A stretch of 64,000 nucleotides of DNA from Paludibacteraceae bacterium (lineage in GTDB: Bacteria > Bacteroidota > Bacteroidia > Bacteroidales > Paludibacteraceae), in assembly GCA_017550335.1 (NCBI GenBank), contig JAFZPM010000032.1, forward strand, positions 62,001 through 126,000, given 5' to 3'. The position numbers and the translations under genes are program-made. The notes beneath the pieces were generated by a model. The model saw nothing but the letters and a program-made list of their open reading frames with translations, made no database searches and was not told the origin of the DNA. Of the stretch, positions 1 to 8,043 are shown piece after piece; positions within the stretch are counted from its first letter, which is position 1; each line of letters opens with the position of its first letter.

Positions 1-601
1 TAGCGAGCAACCATGTGAGAACTGGTATCTCGAACGTTAAACCCATTAGCAATGAAAGGGTTATAAAAAGGGACATGTAGGAGGAGAGGCTGATTTGATT
101 GACCACAAAATCCACCACCTGATATTCATACAGGAACCGAAAGGAGATTGGGAAGATCAGGAGGTAACAGACGCAGATGCCTGCTGTGAAGAGCAGGACT
201 GAAGCGAGTGTCAGCGTCACGCCATACCGTCTCTCCTTTTCGTACAAGGCGGGGGCGATGAAGCCATACAACCAATAGAGGATAAAAGGGAAGGCAAAGA
301 TCACTCCGAACCACAGCGACACCTGCAGATGCGTCATGAACTGCGCGGTCAGTTCCGTGTTCAGGAAAGAGACCTGCACCTCCTCGGGGCACAATTCCCC
401 CCACCCTGTCAGGTCCGCCAAGTGGCACAGACCACGGTAAAGCACGAAGTCATGATTCGTCGGGGCAAACAGGAGTAGGAAGATCCAATCCTTCAGGCAA
501 AAAGCCACAACGGACCCGACCAACCATGCGCCAAGCGATTTGAGCAAGACAGAGCGCAACACATCCAGGTGATCCCAGAAAGAGACGTTTTGCCCAGGCA
601 T
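1..601 (-). CDS. tatC: Sec-independent protein translocase TatC (partial)
   Basis: TatC is the multi-spanning inner-membrane receptor that binds twin-arginine signal peptides and exports folded proteins with TatA. The 200 residues present begin [16 protein letters not shown], matching the TatC N-terminal amphipathic region (F-x-D-H-L-x-x-L-R). Hydrophobic spans follow, including the segment around FPFILYWLYGFIAPALYEKER, which carries the conserved F-x-x-P-x-L-x-x-x-E-R pattern. The C-terminus lies beyond the window edge. The ATG (599-601) overlaps the tatA stop in a TAATG junction, so the two are translationally coupled. No tatB-like gene is present, which is usual in Bacteroidetes. Confidence 0.93.
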   Translation of the reverse strand, partial: MPGQNVSFWDHLDVLRSVLLKSLGAWLVGSVVAFCLKDWIFLLLFAPTNHDFVLYRGLCHLADLTGWGELCPEEVQVSFLNTELTAQFMTHLQVSLWFGVIFAFPFILYWLYGFIAPALYEKERRYGVTLTLASVLLFTAGICVCYLLIFPISFRFLYEYQVVDFVVNQISLSSYMSLFITLSLLMGLTFEIPVLTWLLA

Positions 602-795
602 TACTCCTTATCCTCTTTCTGAGAGTTGATCTGTTCCGATTTGGTCGTGTTATCCGTATCCTCTTTACCGTTGACACCATCCTTGAAAGAGCGCACACCT
701 TTTCCGAGTCCGCGCATCAATTCAGGGATTTTCTTGCCTCCGAAAAGCAAAAGAACGACCAAGACGATCAATATAATTTCCCAAGTTCCGAGCAT
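601..795 (-). CDS. tatA: Twin-arginine translocase subunit TatA
   Basis: A 64-residue single-span membrane protein that oligomerises to form the Tat pore. It begins [20 protein letters not shown], followed by [20 protein letters not shown]. This is the classic TatA order: a transmembrane helix, the FGGKKIPEL hinge, then an amphipathic helix. The tail is short and acidic. A full -33/-7 promoter lies about 100 bp upstream (892-923). The gene is therefore transcribed separately from the redox operon immediately upstream, although that operon encodes candidate Tat substrates. Confidence 0.95.
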   Translation of the reverse strand: MLGTWEIILIVLVVLLLFGGKKIPELMRGLGKGVRSFKDGVNGKEDTDNTTKSEQINSQKEDKE

Positions 796-891
796 ATTCT
801 TTTCAGCAGGTTCTAAGGTTTCATTATTTCAAACAACCGCAAGAACCCATTAAGTCGGTTGATGAATAATCATCCGTTCGGAATGATTCGT

Positions 892-923
892 CAAAGTTAT
901 GAAATGCATTCGCCAAACGCAAA
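892..923 (-). promoter_or_regulatory. Bacteroidetes-type promoter of tatAC
   Basis: On the minus strand TTTG (920-923) is followed after 20 bp by TAACTTTG (892-899). This matches both boxes of the Bacteroidetes sigma consensus TTTG-N19-21-TAnnTTTG. The expected transcript start is near 885, giving a 5' leader of about 90 nt before tatA. Confidence 0.7.
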
Positions 924-965
924 CATTCCGGATCAGAGATTGAAGGAATTCACGTCCCTTGCCGT

Positions 966-2375
966 TTATCCCTGTTGCTTAAGATCTTCGATGAACCGAT
1001 CGATACGCTGCATCTCCTTCGGAATATCAATGCGTTGTGGACAATGCGAGAGGCAATGGTTGCAACCGATACAATGGTCTGCCTGTCTGACACGAGGGAC
1101 AGCACGGTCATAACCGATCAGCTTACGTCTGCGGGCCTTGCGAAATTCGCTTTCCATATCCCCCACCTGCTCCATGTCCATCTCTTCCGACAACCAATTG
1201 TTGTAGTACGTGAAGATCACCGGTATGTTCAAGCCATACGGGCAAGGCATGCAGTAGTTGCAGGCGGTGCAAGGGACAGTCTTCATCGTGCTGAGTTTAT
1301 CGGCCAAGCGCATCAGCATAGCATCCTCCTCCGGCGTGATCGGACGCAACGGAGAGTAGGTGGCGCAATTCTCCTGGAGATGTTCCATGTAGGTCATGCC
1401 GCTGAGCACGGTGAGCACGCCCTTCGGAGTGCCCGCATAGCGGAAGGCCCATTCAGCAGGGGTAGCATCGATGTCCATCTGTTTCATCTCACGCAGTATG
1501 CTAGCGGGTTGTTTCGCCAAACGTCCACCGAGCAATGGCTCCATGATGGTAGCGGGGATGCCTCGCTTCTCCAATTCAGCGTAGAGGTAGGAAGCGTCCG
1601 TGTTGCGCGGATTCGTCTCGTCCGCATAGTTCCAATCGAGATAGTTGAGCTCAATCAAGACAAAGTCCCAATGGTACTTGCCCTCATCGTGCCAACGCAA
1701 CAGCATGTCAAACACATGGATGTCCCCATGGTAAGAGAACCCGAGATTGCGGATCGTCCCCTTCTTTTTCTGGCCCACCAACCAATCGAGCAAGCCATTG
1801 TCCACATAGCGGGCGAAGAAGGCACCCATGCCATCCTTGTCGCCACCAGGCATTCCCGCACCGTGCAGCAAGAGATAGTCCAGGTATTCGGTCTTCAGGT
1901 TCTGCAACGAACGGGAGAACATTGCCTTGGACTCCTCCAACGACCATGTCTCAGGGGCGAAATTACTAAGCTTAGTAGAGATGAAATAGCTGTTCCTCGG
2001 GTGTCTGCTGAGCGCGATGCCCGTGGACTGCTCCGACATGCCTTGGCAATAGGCTGGAGATGTGTCGAAATAGTTCACACCATGCGCCAAGGCATAATCC
2101 ACCATATCATTCACCGCCTGCTGGTCGATGGGTGAATCAGGGTTTTCACGGGCGGTACCACCAGCCTCGACGGGCAGACGCATCATGCCGAAGCCTAAAA
2201 GCGACACCTTATCGCCCGTGTTAGGGTTCGTGCGGAGTGTCATTTCGCCAGGTTCTCGTTGTGGCTTTGGGGCAATATTCGTAGCACCCTCCTCCGATTT
2301 CCGACATGCGGTAAGCAACGTGGAGGTCCCCACCACTGCCGCTAAAGTATGTTCAATAAATTCTCTACGATTCAT
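966..2375 (-). CDS. Tat-exported 4Fe-4S aldo/keto reductase lipoprotein
   Basis: 469 residues. The N-terminus has a twin-arginine motif (NRREFI, R3-R4) and then a lipobox LTAC with Cys24, so this is probably a Tat-exported lipoprotein. An aldo/keto reductase barrel follows (about 45-350) with NYFDTSPAY at 101-109, the catalytic-type Lys135 in ISTKLS and a His in YLLLHG. The C-terminal region carries two ferredoxin-like cysteine sets: C369, C372, C375, C378 and C435, C438, C441, C445. Seen: motifs and domain order. Known: NAD(P)H or ferredoxin-linked aldo/keto reductases with extra clusters exist in anaerobes. Inferred: it works with the membrane ferredoxin encoded 27 bp upstream, taking electrons outside the cytoplasm. 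The substrate is unknown. Confidence 0.85.
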   Translation of the reverse strand: MNRREFIEHTLAAVVGTSTLLTACRKSEEGATNIAPKPQREPGEMTLRTNPNTGDKVSLLGFGMMRLPVEAGGTARENPDSPIDQQAVNDMVDYALAHGVNYFDTSPAYCQGMSEQSTGIALSRHPRNSYFISTKLSNFAPETWSLEESKAMFSRSLQNLKTEYLDYLLLHGAGMPGGDKDGMGAFFARYVDNGLLDWLVGQKKKGTIRNLGFSYHGDIHVFDMLLRWHDEGKYHWDFVLIELNYLDWNYADETNPRNTDASYLYAELEKRGIPATIMEPLLGGRLAKQPASILREMKQMDIDATPAEWAFRYAGTPKGVLTVLSGMTYMEHLQENCATYSPLRPITPEEDAMLMRLADKLSTMKTVPCTACNYCMPCPYGLNIPVIFTYYNNWLSEEMDMEQVGDMESEFRKARRRKLIGYDRAVPRVRQADHCIGCNHCLSHCPQRIDIPKEMQRIDRFIEDLKQQG

Positions 2376-2402
2376 AATCTATACAATTTCAATGGTTGGG
2401 GA

Positions 2403-3881
2403 TTAACTGATATGATGTGATTGATTGCCCTCCACATAGATCGCGCTGAATGGGCGGGACGGACAAAGGTTTTCACATTTGCCACATCCGATGCATCGTT
2501 CCGCATCGATGGCAGGAACCTGCACATGACGACCATCCGCAGTGGTGTAGTCCACCATCTGGATCGCACCTGCAGGGCAATGACGGGCACATGCGCCGCA
2601 AGGATCGTTGTTGGAGACGGGTATGCAGTTCTTCTCAATCCATACCGCATGACCGACGTGGATGGCGGTCTTATCCTCACGAGTAATAGGCTTTATGGCT
2701 CCCGTCGGACAGACATTGGAGCATCGTGTACACTCAGGACGGCAATAGCCACGCTCGAACGACATCTCTGGCTGCATCAGCCGCAGAGGGTCCGAGGATG
2801 GACGCAACACATCGTTAGGGCAGGCACTGACGCACAATTGGCAGGCCGTGCAATGCTTCTGCATATTGCGGGCGGAGATGGAGCCGGGAGGTGTGATGGG
2901 AGTGACACGGTGAGGCGCTTGCTTGTCCTCTATCACCGCCAAGCCACCGTCCACCTTGATTTTCGCCTCCGCCATCGCCGCAGTACCGATCGCCACCGCC
3001 GCCCCTGTCAGGAACGCGCGGCGTGAGTTGTCAGTCTGTGATTCGACCTGTTTCGTCTGTTTGGGGGCAAACGGAGCCCTACGGTAGTGCAAAGCATCGA
3101 ACTTACAGGTCGCCGTACAGTTGCCGCAAGTGACACAGCGGGAGTAGTCCACCGTACCCGCCTTGAAATCGATGGCGGACGCCTTGCAGTTCTTTTCGCA
3201 TAGAGAACAGTTCCTGCACTTATCCTTATCGAACTGTATGCGGAAGAGGGAGAAACGTGCAAAGAAGCTGAGGATGGTGCCCACCGGACAAATAGTGTTG
3301 CAGTAGGTCCTACCATTTCGCCAAGCCAGAAAGCCCAGCAACAACAGAGAGCACAACGCCACGACAAAGGTCGTCACGCTCCGCATCCAGATCTGCACCT
3401 CGGTGAACATATAGCTGTCGGTCTCCCTAGCGGCCAACACATTGCCCAGCATATCGTAGAGCGGGCGGAATAGCGAGTTGATGATCCTACCGTAAGAGGA
3501 ATAAGGCGCAAGCAGTGTCGTGACAGGGGCAAACCCGACGATCAGGCACACCACGAACAGGGCGAACACTGGATAACGCAACCATTTCTTTTCCGGAGAG
3601 TGGAAATAGCGGTTTTTCTTCTGTTTTTTCCCTAACCATGCGAATAGGTCTTGCATGACACCAAGCGGACAGATCACACTGCAATAGATTCTTCCGAAAA
3701 CAAGGGTGAGAAGAACAAGTCCAATCACGACAAACACATTCAAGGCCAACAGGGCTGGAAGGAACTGAACCTTCGCCACCCATCCGAACCAGAGGTTGAA
3801 ATTCCACCCCACACCGAGGAATAGAAGCGTCACCGCCAAGAAAAAGAAGAGAGCGGCGACAATACGAATCTTACGTAACAT
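2403..3881 (-). CDS. NapH-like membrane polyferredoxin fused to a twin-arginine ferredoxin domain
   Basis: 492 residues. The first 210 form NapH/MauN-type membrane segments with paired cytoplasmic CxxxCP motifs (C67-C71-P and C194-C198-P). Two ferredoxin clusters follow (C222 to C233 and C249 to C259). An internal twin-arginine signal SRRAFLTGAAVAIGTAA (R287-R288) then precedes a NapG-like ferredoxin domain with further CxxCxxC sets from C344 to C473. The layout reads as a NapH-NapG fusion that passes electrons from the quinol pool or cytoplasm to a periplasmic domain. The next gene downstream encodes a Tat-signal reductase, the probable acceptor. It is separated from the DUF362 stop by 5 bp, so they are co-transcribed. 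Whether the internal RR segment is used by Tat is inference. Confidence 0.85.
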   Translation of the reverse strand: MLRKIRIVAALFFFLAVTLLFLGVGWNFNLWFGWVAKVQFLPALLALNVFVVIGLVLLTLVFGRIYCSVICPLGVMQDLFAWLGKKQKKNRYFHSPEKKWLRYPVFALFVVCLIVGFAPVTTLLAPYSSYGRIINSLFRPLYDMLGNVLAARETDSYMFTEVQIWMRSVTTFVVALCSLLLLGFLAWRNGRTYCNTICPVGTILSFFARFSLFRIQFDKDKCRNCSLCEKNCKASAIDFKAGTVDYSRCVTCGNCTATCKFDALHYRRAPFAPKQTKQVESQTDNSRRAFLTGAAVAIGTAAMAEAKIKVDGGLAVIEDKQAPHRVTPITPPGSISARNMQKHCTACQLCVSACPNDVLRPSSDPLRLMQPEMSFERGYCRPECTRCSNVCPTGAIKPITREDKTAIHVGHAVWIEKNCIPVSNNDPCGACARHCPAGAIQMVDYTTADGRHVQVPAIDAERCIGCGKCENLCPSRPFSAIYVEGNQSHHIS

Positions 3882-3886
3882 TTTAC

Positions 3887-5293
3887 TTATTTTTTAGGCA
3901 TGTTCTTTAATATCTCCACACACTCGCTGGCTGTTTGAGCCTCGTTCAGCTTAGAGTCGATCGGACATTGACCGGACTGGTCACGATTGAGAATCATCGG
4001 CACGACCTCATCCGCCACGATTTTGACATTATTCTGCTCCAACAGTTTTTTACCGTCTTCGCAGATTATATTCGTGCGCACCTCTTTCACACCGCCGACC
4101 ACCATCAGGGCCGCAGCCGCTTTGCCGATGATCTTGTCGGCGCACACAGCACCCTTCAATCGGTTAGGCTCGTTTTGAATCAGTTCGAGAAGGTCTCGCA
4201 CCCCACGCTGACCATGCTGGGTAGTGACGCCATGGTTGCGCACCAACAGACTGAGTTTATTGTCATTCAATGTCTTAAGCATCTCATCGGCATCTATGCT
4301 GACAAGTTTGTACTTACGTGAACCGAGTCCGATTTTCTCCGCATGTTCGATGGTATGGATACCATGGCGGGAGTTGATGCGTTCAATAAGGGCGGAGGCG
4401 TCGTCTTTTTCCCGCGAAGGATAATTGAACACCAAATCCACGCAAGCCTGGTCGAGCGCCACAGGGTCGAGGGAAGCGAGTATACCGATATTGTCCATTT
4501 CAGGGTCGGCAGGATGTGCGTCACAATCACAATCGACCGAAAGGTTATTCATCACATTGATATAGATGATCCGTTCTCCCTTGCCGAAGTAATTATGTAC
4601 CGCCTGAGCCGCCGCAGCCATAGACTCCAGGAAACCATCCTGATTCTCCACGTGCGACCATAGCTCATCCACATTCTCCGTGTAACCCGCGGTGTGGATG
4701 TAGGCCTTACCCGCAGACGAAGCGACACCGATCGACTGGTTTTTCAGCACACCACCGAAACCGCCCATCGCATGACCTTTGAAGTGGGCAAGGTTGACCA
4801 TGAAATCATAATTCTTCAGGTGCGTGCCGACACGGTCATAATGAATCCATGTGGAATCCACGACTGGAATGGTGAAGTCACCCTCCTCGTCCATGAGGTC
4901 CACTTTGGCGATATCCAGAAAGCCGTGCTCACGTATCGTCTGCCAATGTTTCTCAGGGTTGGCACGGCTGCCACCATAGGCGGTATTGCACTCCACCAAC
5001 GTGCCGTTCACTCTATTCACCAATTGTTGGATAAGCTTAGGCTGCAGGAAATTATGGCCACCCGACTCACCCGTCGAGATCTTCACGGCCACCCTACCCG
5101 TCGCAGGTCTACCCAAGGCTTCATAGATGCGCACCAACGCCGCGGGTGATATCTCCTGCGTCATGTAGACGGTCGGCACATCTTCCCGCAATACATTGTT
5201 ATCGTTATTCACGGAAGAAGACTCTTCCTGCTGATTGCTCTTACAGCCACATAGAGCGATCAAGCCAAAGATGAAAAAAAATAAACGTTTCAT
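3887..5293 (-). CDS. DUF362 family lipoprotein
   Basis: 468 residues with a lipoprotein signal (MKRLFFFIFGLIALCGCKSN, lipobox Cys17). The body carries the DUF362 hallmark HFKGHAMGGFGGVLKNQSIG and conserved Asp/His-rich stretches such as CDCDAHPADPEMDNIG. The molecular role of DUF362 is unsettled, although members often sit beside ferredoxins. Here it lies between a TonB receptor (12 bp upstream) and a membrane polyferredoxin (5 bp downstream). That suggests a periplasmic component of a redox step acting on whatever the receptor imports. Confidence 0.82.
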   Translation of the reverse strand: MKRLFFFIFGLIALCGCKSNQQEESSSVNNDNNVLREDVPTVYMTQEISPAALVRIYEALGRPATGRVAVKISTGESGGHNFLQPKLIQQLVNRVNGTLVECNTAYGGSRANPEKHWQTIREHGFLDIAKVDLMDEEGDFTIPVVDSTWIHYDRVGTHLKNYDFMVNLAHFKGHAMGGFGGVLKNQSIGVASSAGKAYIHTAGYTENVDELWSHVENQDGFLESMAAAAQAVHNYFGKGERIIYINVMNNLSVDCDCDAHPADPEMDNIGILASLDPVALDQACVDLVFNYPSREKDDASALIERINSRHGIHTIEHAEKIGLGSRKYKLVSIDADEMLKTLNDNKLSLLVRNHGVTTQHGQRGVRDLLELIQNEPNRLKGAVCADKIIGKAAAALMVVGGVKEVRTNIICEDGKKLLEQNNVKIVADEVVPMILNRDQSGQCPIDSKLNEAQTASECVEILKNMPKK

Positions 5294-5305
5294 GTATATT
5301 AGATA

Positions 5306-7234
5306 TTAAAATGTCCAATTAAAGCCAGCCATAACCGTCGTTTTAGGCATTGGGAAGCCAGCATTGATTTCATACTCCTGCCCAAGGAGATTATCCACCT
5401 TCACGTTCGTCCACAATTCACGCCAAACACGCACGGAGGCGTTGGCGTTCCAAAGCACGAAACCCTCCTTGACCGCAGGTGTCTCTTTTGTGGCGAGAGC
5501 CGTATAAAGTCCTGAGATACATTGCAATGAAGAGCCAACACGGAAACGGTCATGATGGTATCCGACCGACAAATTGAACTTATGTTCCGGTGCGGCGAGC
5601 GTTGGGTTCTCCATATGCAGGAAAGAGTAGTTCGTGCCGACGTGCAAGCCACGCCAGATGCGATAGTTCACCTCCGCCTCGAAACCAGTGTTTTTCAGCT
5701 CACCCGTGTTCACATTGAGCGGGCGTCCGTTGACCATCTGCGTCTCAATATTATCGTCAGAATGTAGATAGAAGACATTGAGACCCAAGCGCATACGCCT
5801 TTGAATCAAGTACTGACGGTATGAGAGTTCATAATTCCAAAGGCTAACAGGGTTCAACTCCTTGTTGGCCGGCTTGTACATATAGAGCTCCCGGATGGTA
5901 GGGTTTCGGTAGCCACGGCTGACGAGCGCCTTGATCTGTGCGTCACGGGACAAGATGAAGGAGAGACCCCCTTGTGGCGCATAGTTGAAGCCTGCTTCGG
6001 AGTGGTTCCCCAAACGGATGCCCGCATCGAGGGCAAGCCAAGAGACAATCTGCTGGTGAAAATCAACGTATCCAGCCACTTCAGACTGCTTCTTGTCGAT
6101 GATATCCGTTTCATTACCGTTAGCGATTAGGCTATTCCATGCATGACCGCCAAAATATTGATAATCAAAACCAAACGTAGTACGATTACCCTTAAAGAAC
6201 TTCAGCACCTGGTAAGCGCTCATACCCGTCATGAGATCCGTATGGTTGTAGACTTGCGTCGGGGCTGGAGCGCCATGAGCGTGGCCATCGTTGATCTCGT
6301 GCTTACCACCATTGTAGTAGAAACGCACAGCACCCGAGGTCGGGAAACGGCTCTGCGAATATTTATTTTCCAGAGAAACAGCCGCCATGCCACGAAGGAT
6401 GTCGAACTGGCTCTCTTCGATAGGTGCGGAGACCGTTCCAGGGTTATGTGTGGAGAAATAGGCTATATTGCCCGATCCGCCGAGGCGCCAATGCTCGCTA
6501 AAGTCATACCCGAGACGCAGGAATCCGTTGTGCTCTTGGAACTCCATGTTAGGTCTGTGGCCATCCGTTCGACAATAGTTATATCCGGCAGCAGACGAGA
6601 ACTTGCGTTTGCGGAATTGATTAGAGACACCCGCGTCAAAGGTTTTGTAGGAACCACCCTGCGCATGAACATTCGTTATGACCGTATCCTTTTCCAGTTG
6701 GTGCGTGATAATATTCACGACACCCCCCATGGCGTTACTTCCATAGTACATGGAAGCTGGACCGCGCACCACCTCCACACGTTCCGCAAGCATCGTTTGG
6801 TAGTTGTCGGCCACGGGATGACCGTACAATCCTGCGTATTGAGGCAATCCATCAATCAGGACCAGCACATCCGTATTAGGCGAACCACCGATACCACGCA
6901 TTTTGATGCCACCGCTTCCGCCCGTGCTTACGCTGTAACCCAGCACACCACGTTGCGTGACAAACATGCCGGGCACATCCTGCGTAAGTGTAGGCAGTAT
7001 ATTCGGCTCACCACGTTCGGTCAATCGGTCTTCATTCACGACGCTCACCGTCATTGGCAGCAGACGTGAATTAGCCCCACTACGGGTACCGGTCACCACT
7101 ATCTCGTCGATTACCGAGACCTGATTAATAGAATCTGTTGAAGGTGGAGAATTATCGTGTGAGTCCGCAAGAACCACACTTGGAACCATAGAAGCAAGCG
7201 AAATGATTGCAGCAGAAGAAGCCTTCAAGAACAT
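5306..7234 (-). CDS. TonB-dependent outer-membrane receptor
   Basis: 642 residues. A signal peptide of about 23 residues ends ...VVLADS, followed by the TonB-box-like stretch IDEIVVTGTRSG (44-55). The plug domain (GGIKMRGIGGSPNTDVLVLIDG, then VVRGPASMYYGSNAMGGVVNIIT) leads into a barrel ending in the terminal phenylalanine of NWTF. It lacks the N-terminal carboxypeptidase-like domain of SusC proteins, so it resembles siderophore, cobalamin or metal receptors more than glycan importers. It is the first gene of the operon with DUF362, polyferredoxin and aldo/keto reductase, and has a perfect promoter at 7283-7315. The ligand is unknown. Confidence 0.9.
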   Translation of the reverse strand: MFLKASSAAIISLASMVPSVVLADSHDNSPPSTDSINQVSVIDEIVVTGTRSGANSRLLPMTVSVVNEDRLTERGEPNILPTLTQDVPGMFVTQRGVLGYSVSTGGSGGIKMRGIGGSPNTDVLVLIDGLPQYAGLYGHPVADNYQTMLAERVEVVRGPASMYYGSNAMGGVVNIITHQLEKDTVITNVHAQGGSYKTFDAGVSNQFRKRKFSSAAGYNYCRTDGHRPNMEFQEHNGFLRLGYDFSEHWRLGGSGNIAYFSTHNPGTVSAPIEESQFDILRGMAAVSLENKYSQSRFPTSGAVRFYYNGGKHEINDGHAHGAPAPTQVYNHTDLMTGMSAYQVLKFFKGNRTTFGFDYQYFGGHAWNSLIANGNETDIIDKKQSEVAGYVDFHQQIVSWLALDAGIRLGNHSEAGFNYAPQGGLSFILSRDAQIKALVSRGYRNPTIRELYMYKPANKELNPVSLWNYELSYRQYLIQRRMRLGLNVFYLHSDDNIETQMVNGRPLNVNTGELKNTGFEAEVNYRIWRGLHVGTNYSFLHMENPTLAAPEHKFNLSVGYHHDRFRVGSSLQCISGLYTALATKETPAVKEGFVLWNANASVRVWRELWTNVKVDNLLGQEYEINAGFPMPKTTVMAGFNWTF

Positions 7235-7282
7235 TATACTTAATTATGAATTATAATTTGTTTTTATTGTGTGTGTGACATA

Positions 7283-7315
7283 CAAAGGTAAACGATTTTT
7301 TGTGACATATACAAA
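7283..7315 (-). promoter_or_regulatory. Promoter of the TonB receptor/redox operon
   Basis: Minus-strand TTTG (7312-7315) and TACCTTTG (7283-7290) are separated by 21 bp, a complete match to the Bacteroidetes promoter. Just downstream lies GTGTGTGACA and between the boxes TGTGACA, a possible repeated operator half-site. Confidence 0.7.
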
Positions 7316-7488
7316 TTAAACAGGGAAAATCACACGTGGAAGATTCGACAGCGGAATGGAGCTAATGAAATGTTCGTTGGAATCATATTGTTCGGAAATT
7401 AGCCTGTATCGGCAAAAACGGAGTGTTCCTTGTGGGAGGAATGGTGATACAAGGAGGGGATTTCTTTACTATATTCACGCAATTTTAT

Positions 7489-7496
7489 TATTTTTG
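7489..7496 (+). promoter_or_regulatory. Probable -7 element of the DUF3791 pair
   Basis: TATTTTTG fits TAnnTTTG and lies 49 bp upstream of the chosen ATG. No TTTG is seen at the -33 spacing, so the site is only moderately supported. The rest of 7316-7544 shows no gene. Confidence 0.4.
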
Positions 7497-7544
7497 TCGT
7501 GTGAACCACTGATTTATAATAATTCGCAGATATTCACGGCAGAG

Positions 7545-7760
7545 ATGAGCAAGTACGAAATACCTTTCTTAACGGCATGTATCCACGCATTCGGACAGCG
7601 TTTTGCCATGACACGGCAAGCGGCGTTCCGTTATTTGCACCAATACAAAGGCTTGGCATTTCTGATTGAGTTCTACGACGTCGAGCACCTTCAATCGATG
7701 GACGAGACGATAGACGATCTGCTTGTCATCTGTCAAAAGAACGGAGGGACATTGGCATGA
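7545..7760 (+). CDS. DUF3791-like small protein
   Basis: 71 residues beginning MSKYEIPFLTACIHAFGQ. The pattern (helix, then RQAAFRYLHQYKG, then FLIEFYDVEHLQS, then IDDLLVICQKNGG) resembles DUF3791, a small helical family common in Bacteroidetes and Firmicutes. An ATG at 7356 is in frame. The internal ATG at 7545 is preferred because it sits downstream of a TAnnTTTG box, and the residues before it are not family-like. Its stop overlaps the next start in an ATGA junction. DUF3791 genes are often next to a DUF3990 toxin-like gene; none is present here. Confidence 0.65.
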   Translation: MSKYEIPFLTACIHAFGQRFAMTRQAAFRYLHQYKGLAFLIEFYDVEHLQSMDETIDDLLVICQKNGGTLA

Positions 7761-7975
7761 AACAGCCATCACACCACCAAATAGCGACATACTTGACCGA
7801 CTATGCACTGAGCGAGTTGGTGAAGTACGTCATGGAGGATACGGGATGCTCCATTGAGGAGGCTATGGAACGGGTCTACAACTCCCCTATCATGCCAGCC
7901 TTGCAGGACGAGGAAAGTGAACTATACGTGCAAAGTCCTGCATATCTGTATGAGATGATGATGGGATTTGCATGA
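7757..7975 (+). CDS. Small acidic protein paired with DUF3791
   Basis: 72 residues, acidic and helical (LVKYVMEDTGCSIEEAMERV, then LYVQSPAYLYEMMMGF). The start overlaps the upstream stop (ATGA), so translation is coupled. Similar small partners accompany DUF3791 proteins in gut Bacteroidetes. The pair may be the residual immunity half of a toxin-antitoxin module, but no toxin gene is adjacent. Function is unknown. Confidence 0.6.
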   Translation: MKQPSHHQIATYLTDYALSELVKYVMEDTGCSIEEAMERVYNSPIMPALQDEESELYVQSPAYLYEMMMGFA

Positions 7976-8043
7976 CAAAGAATATCTGTACTACCTATAG
8001 TTGATGGAGTATATCCGCAACCTCCTTTTTAATCTCAAGCAAT

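Noticed and set aside
975..2135. 386-codon plus-strand ORF
   Set aside because: It is entirely antisense to the aldo/keto reductase gene, which has complete motifs and a Tat lipoprotein signal; the antisense translation shows no domain or signal.
6143..7069. 308-codon plus-strand ORF
   Set aside because: Antisense to the TonB receptor plug and barrel; no promoter or domain supports it.
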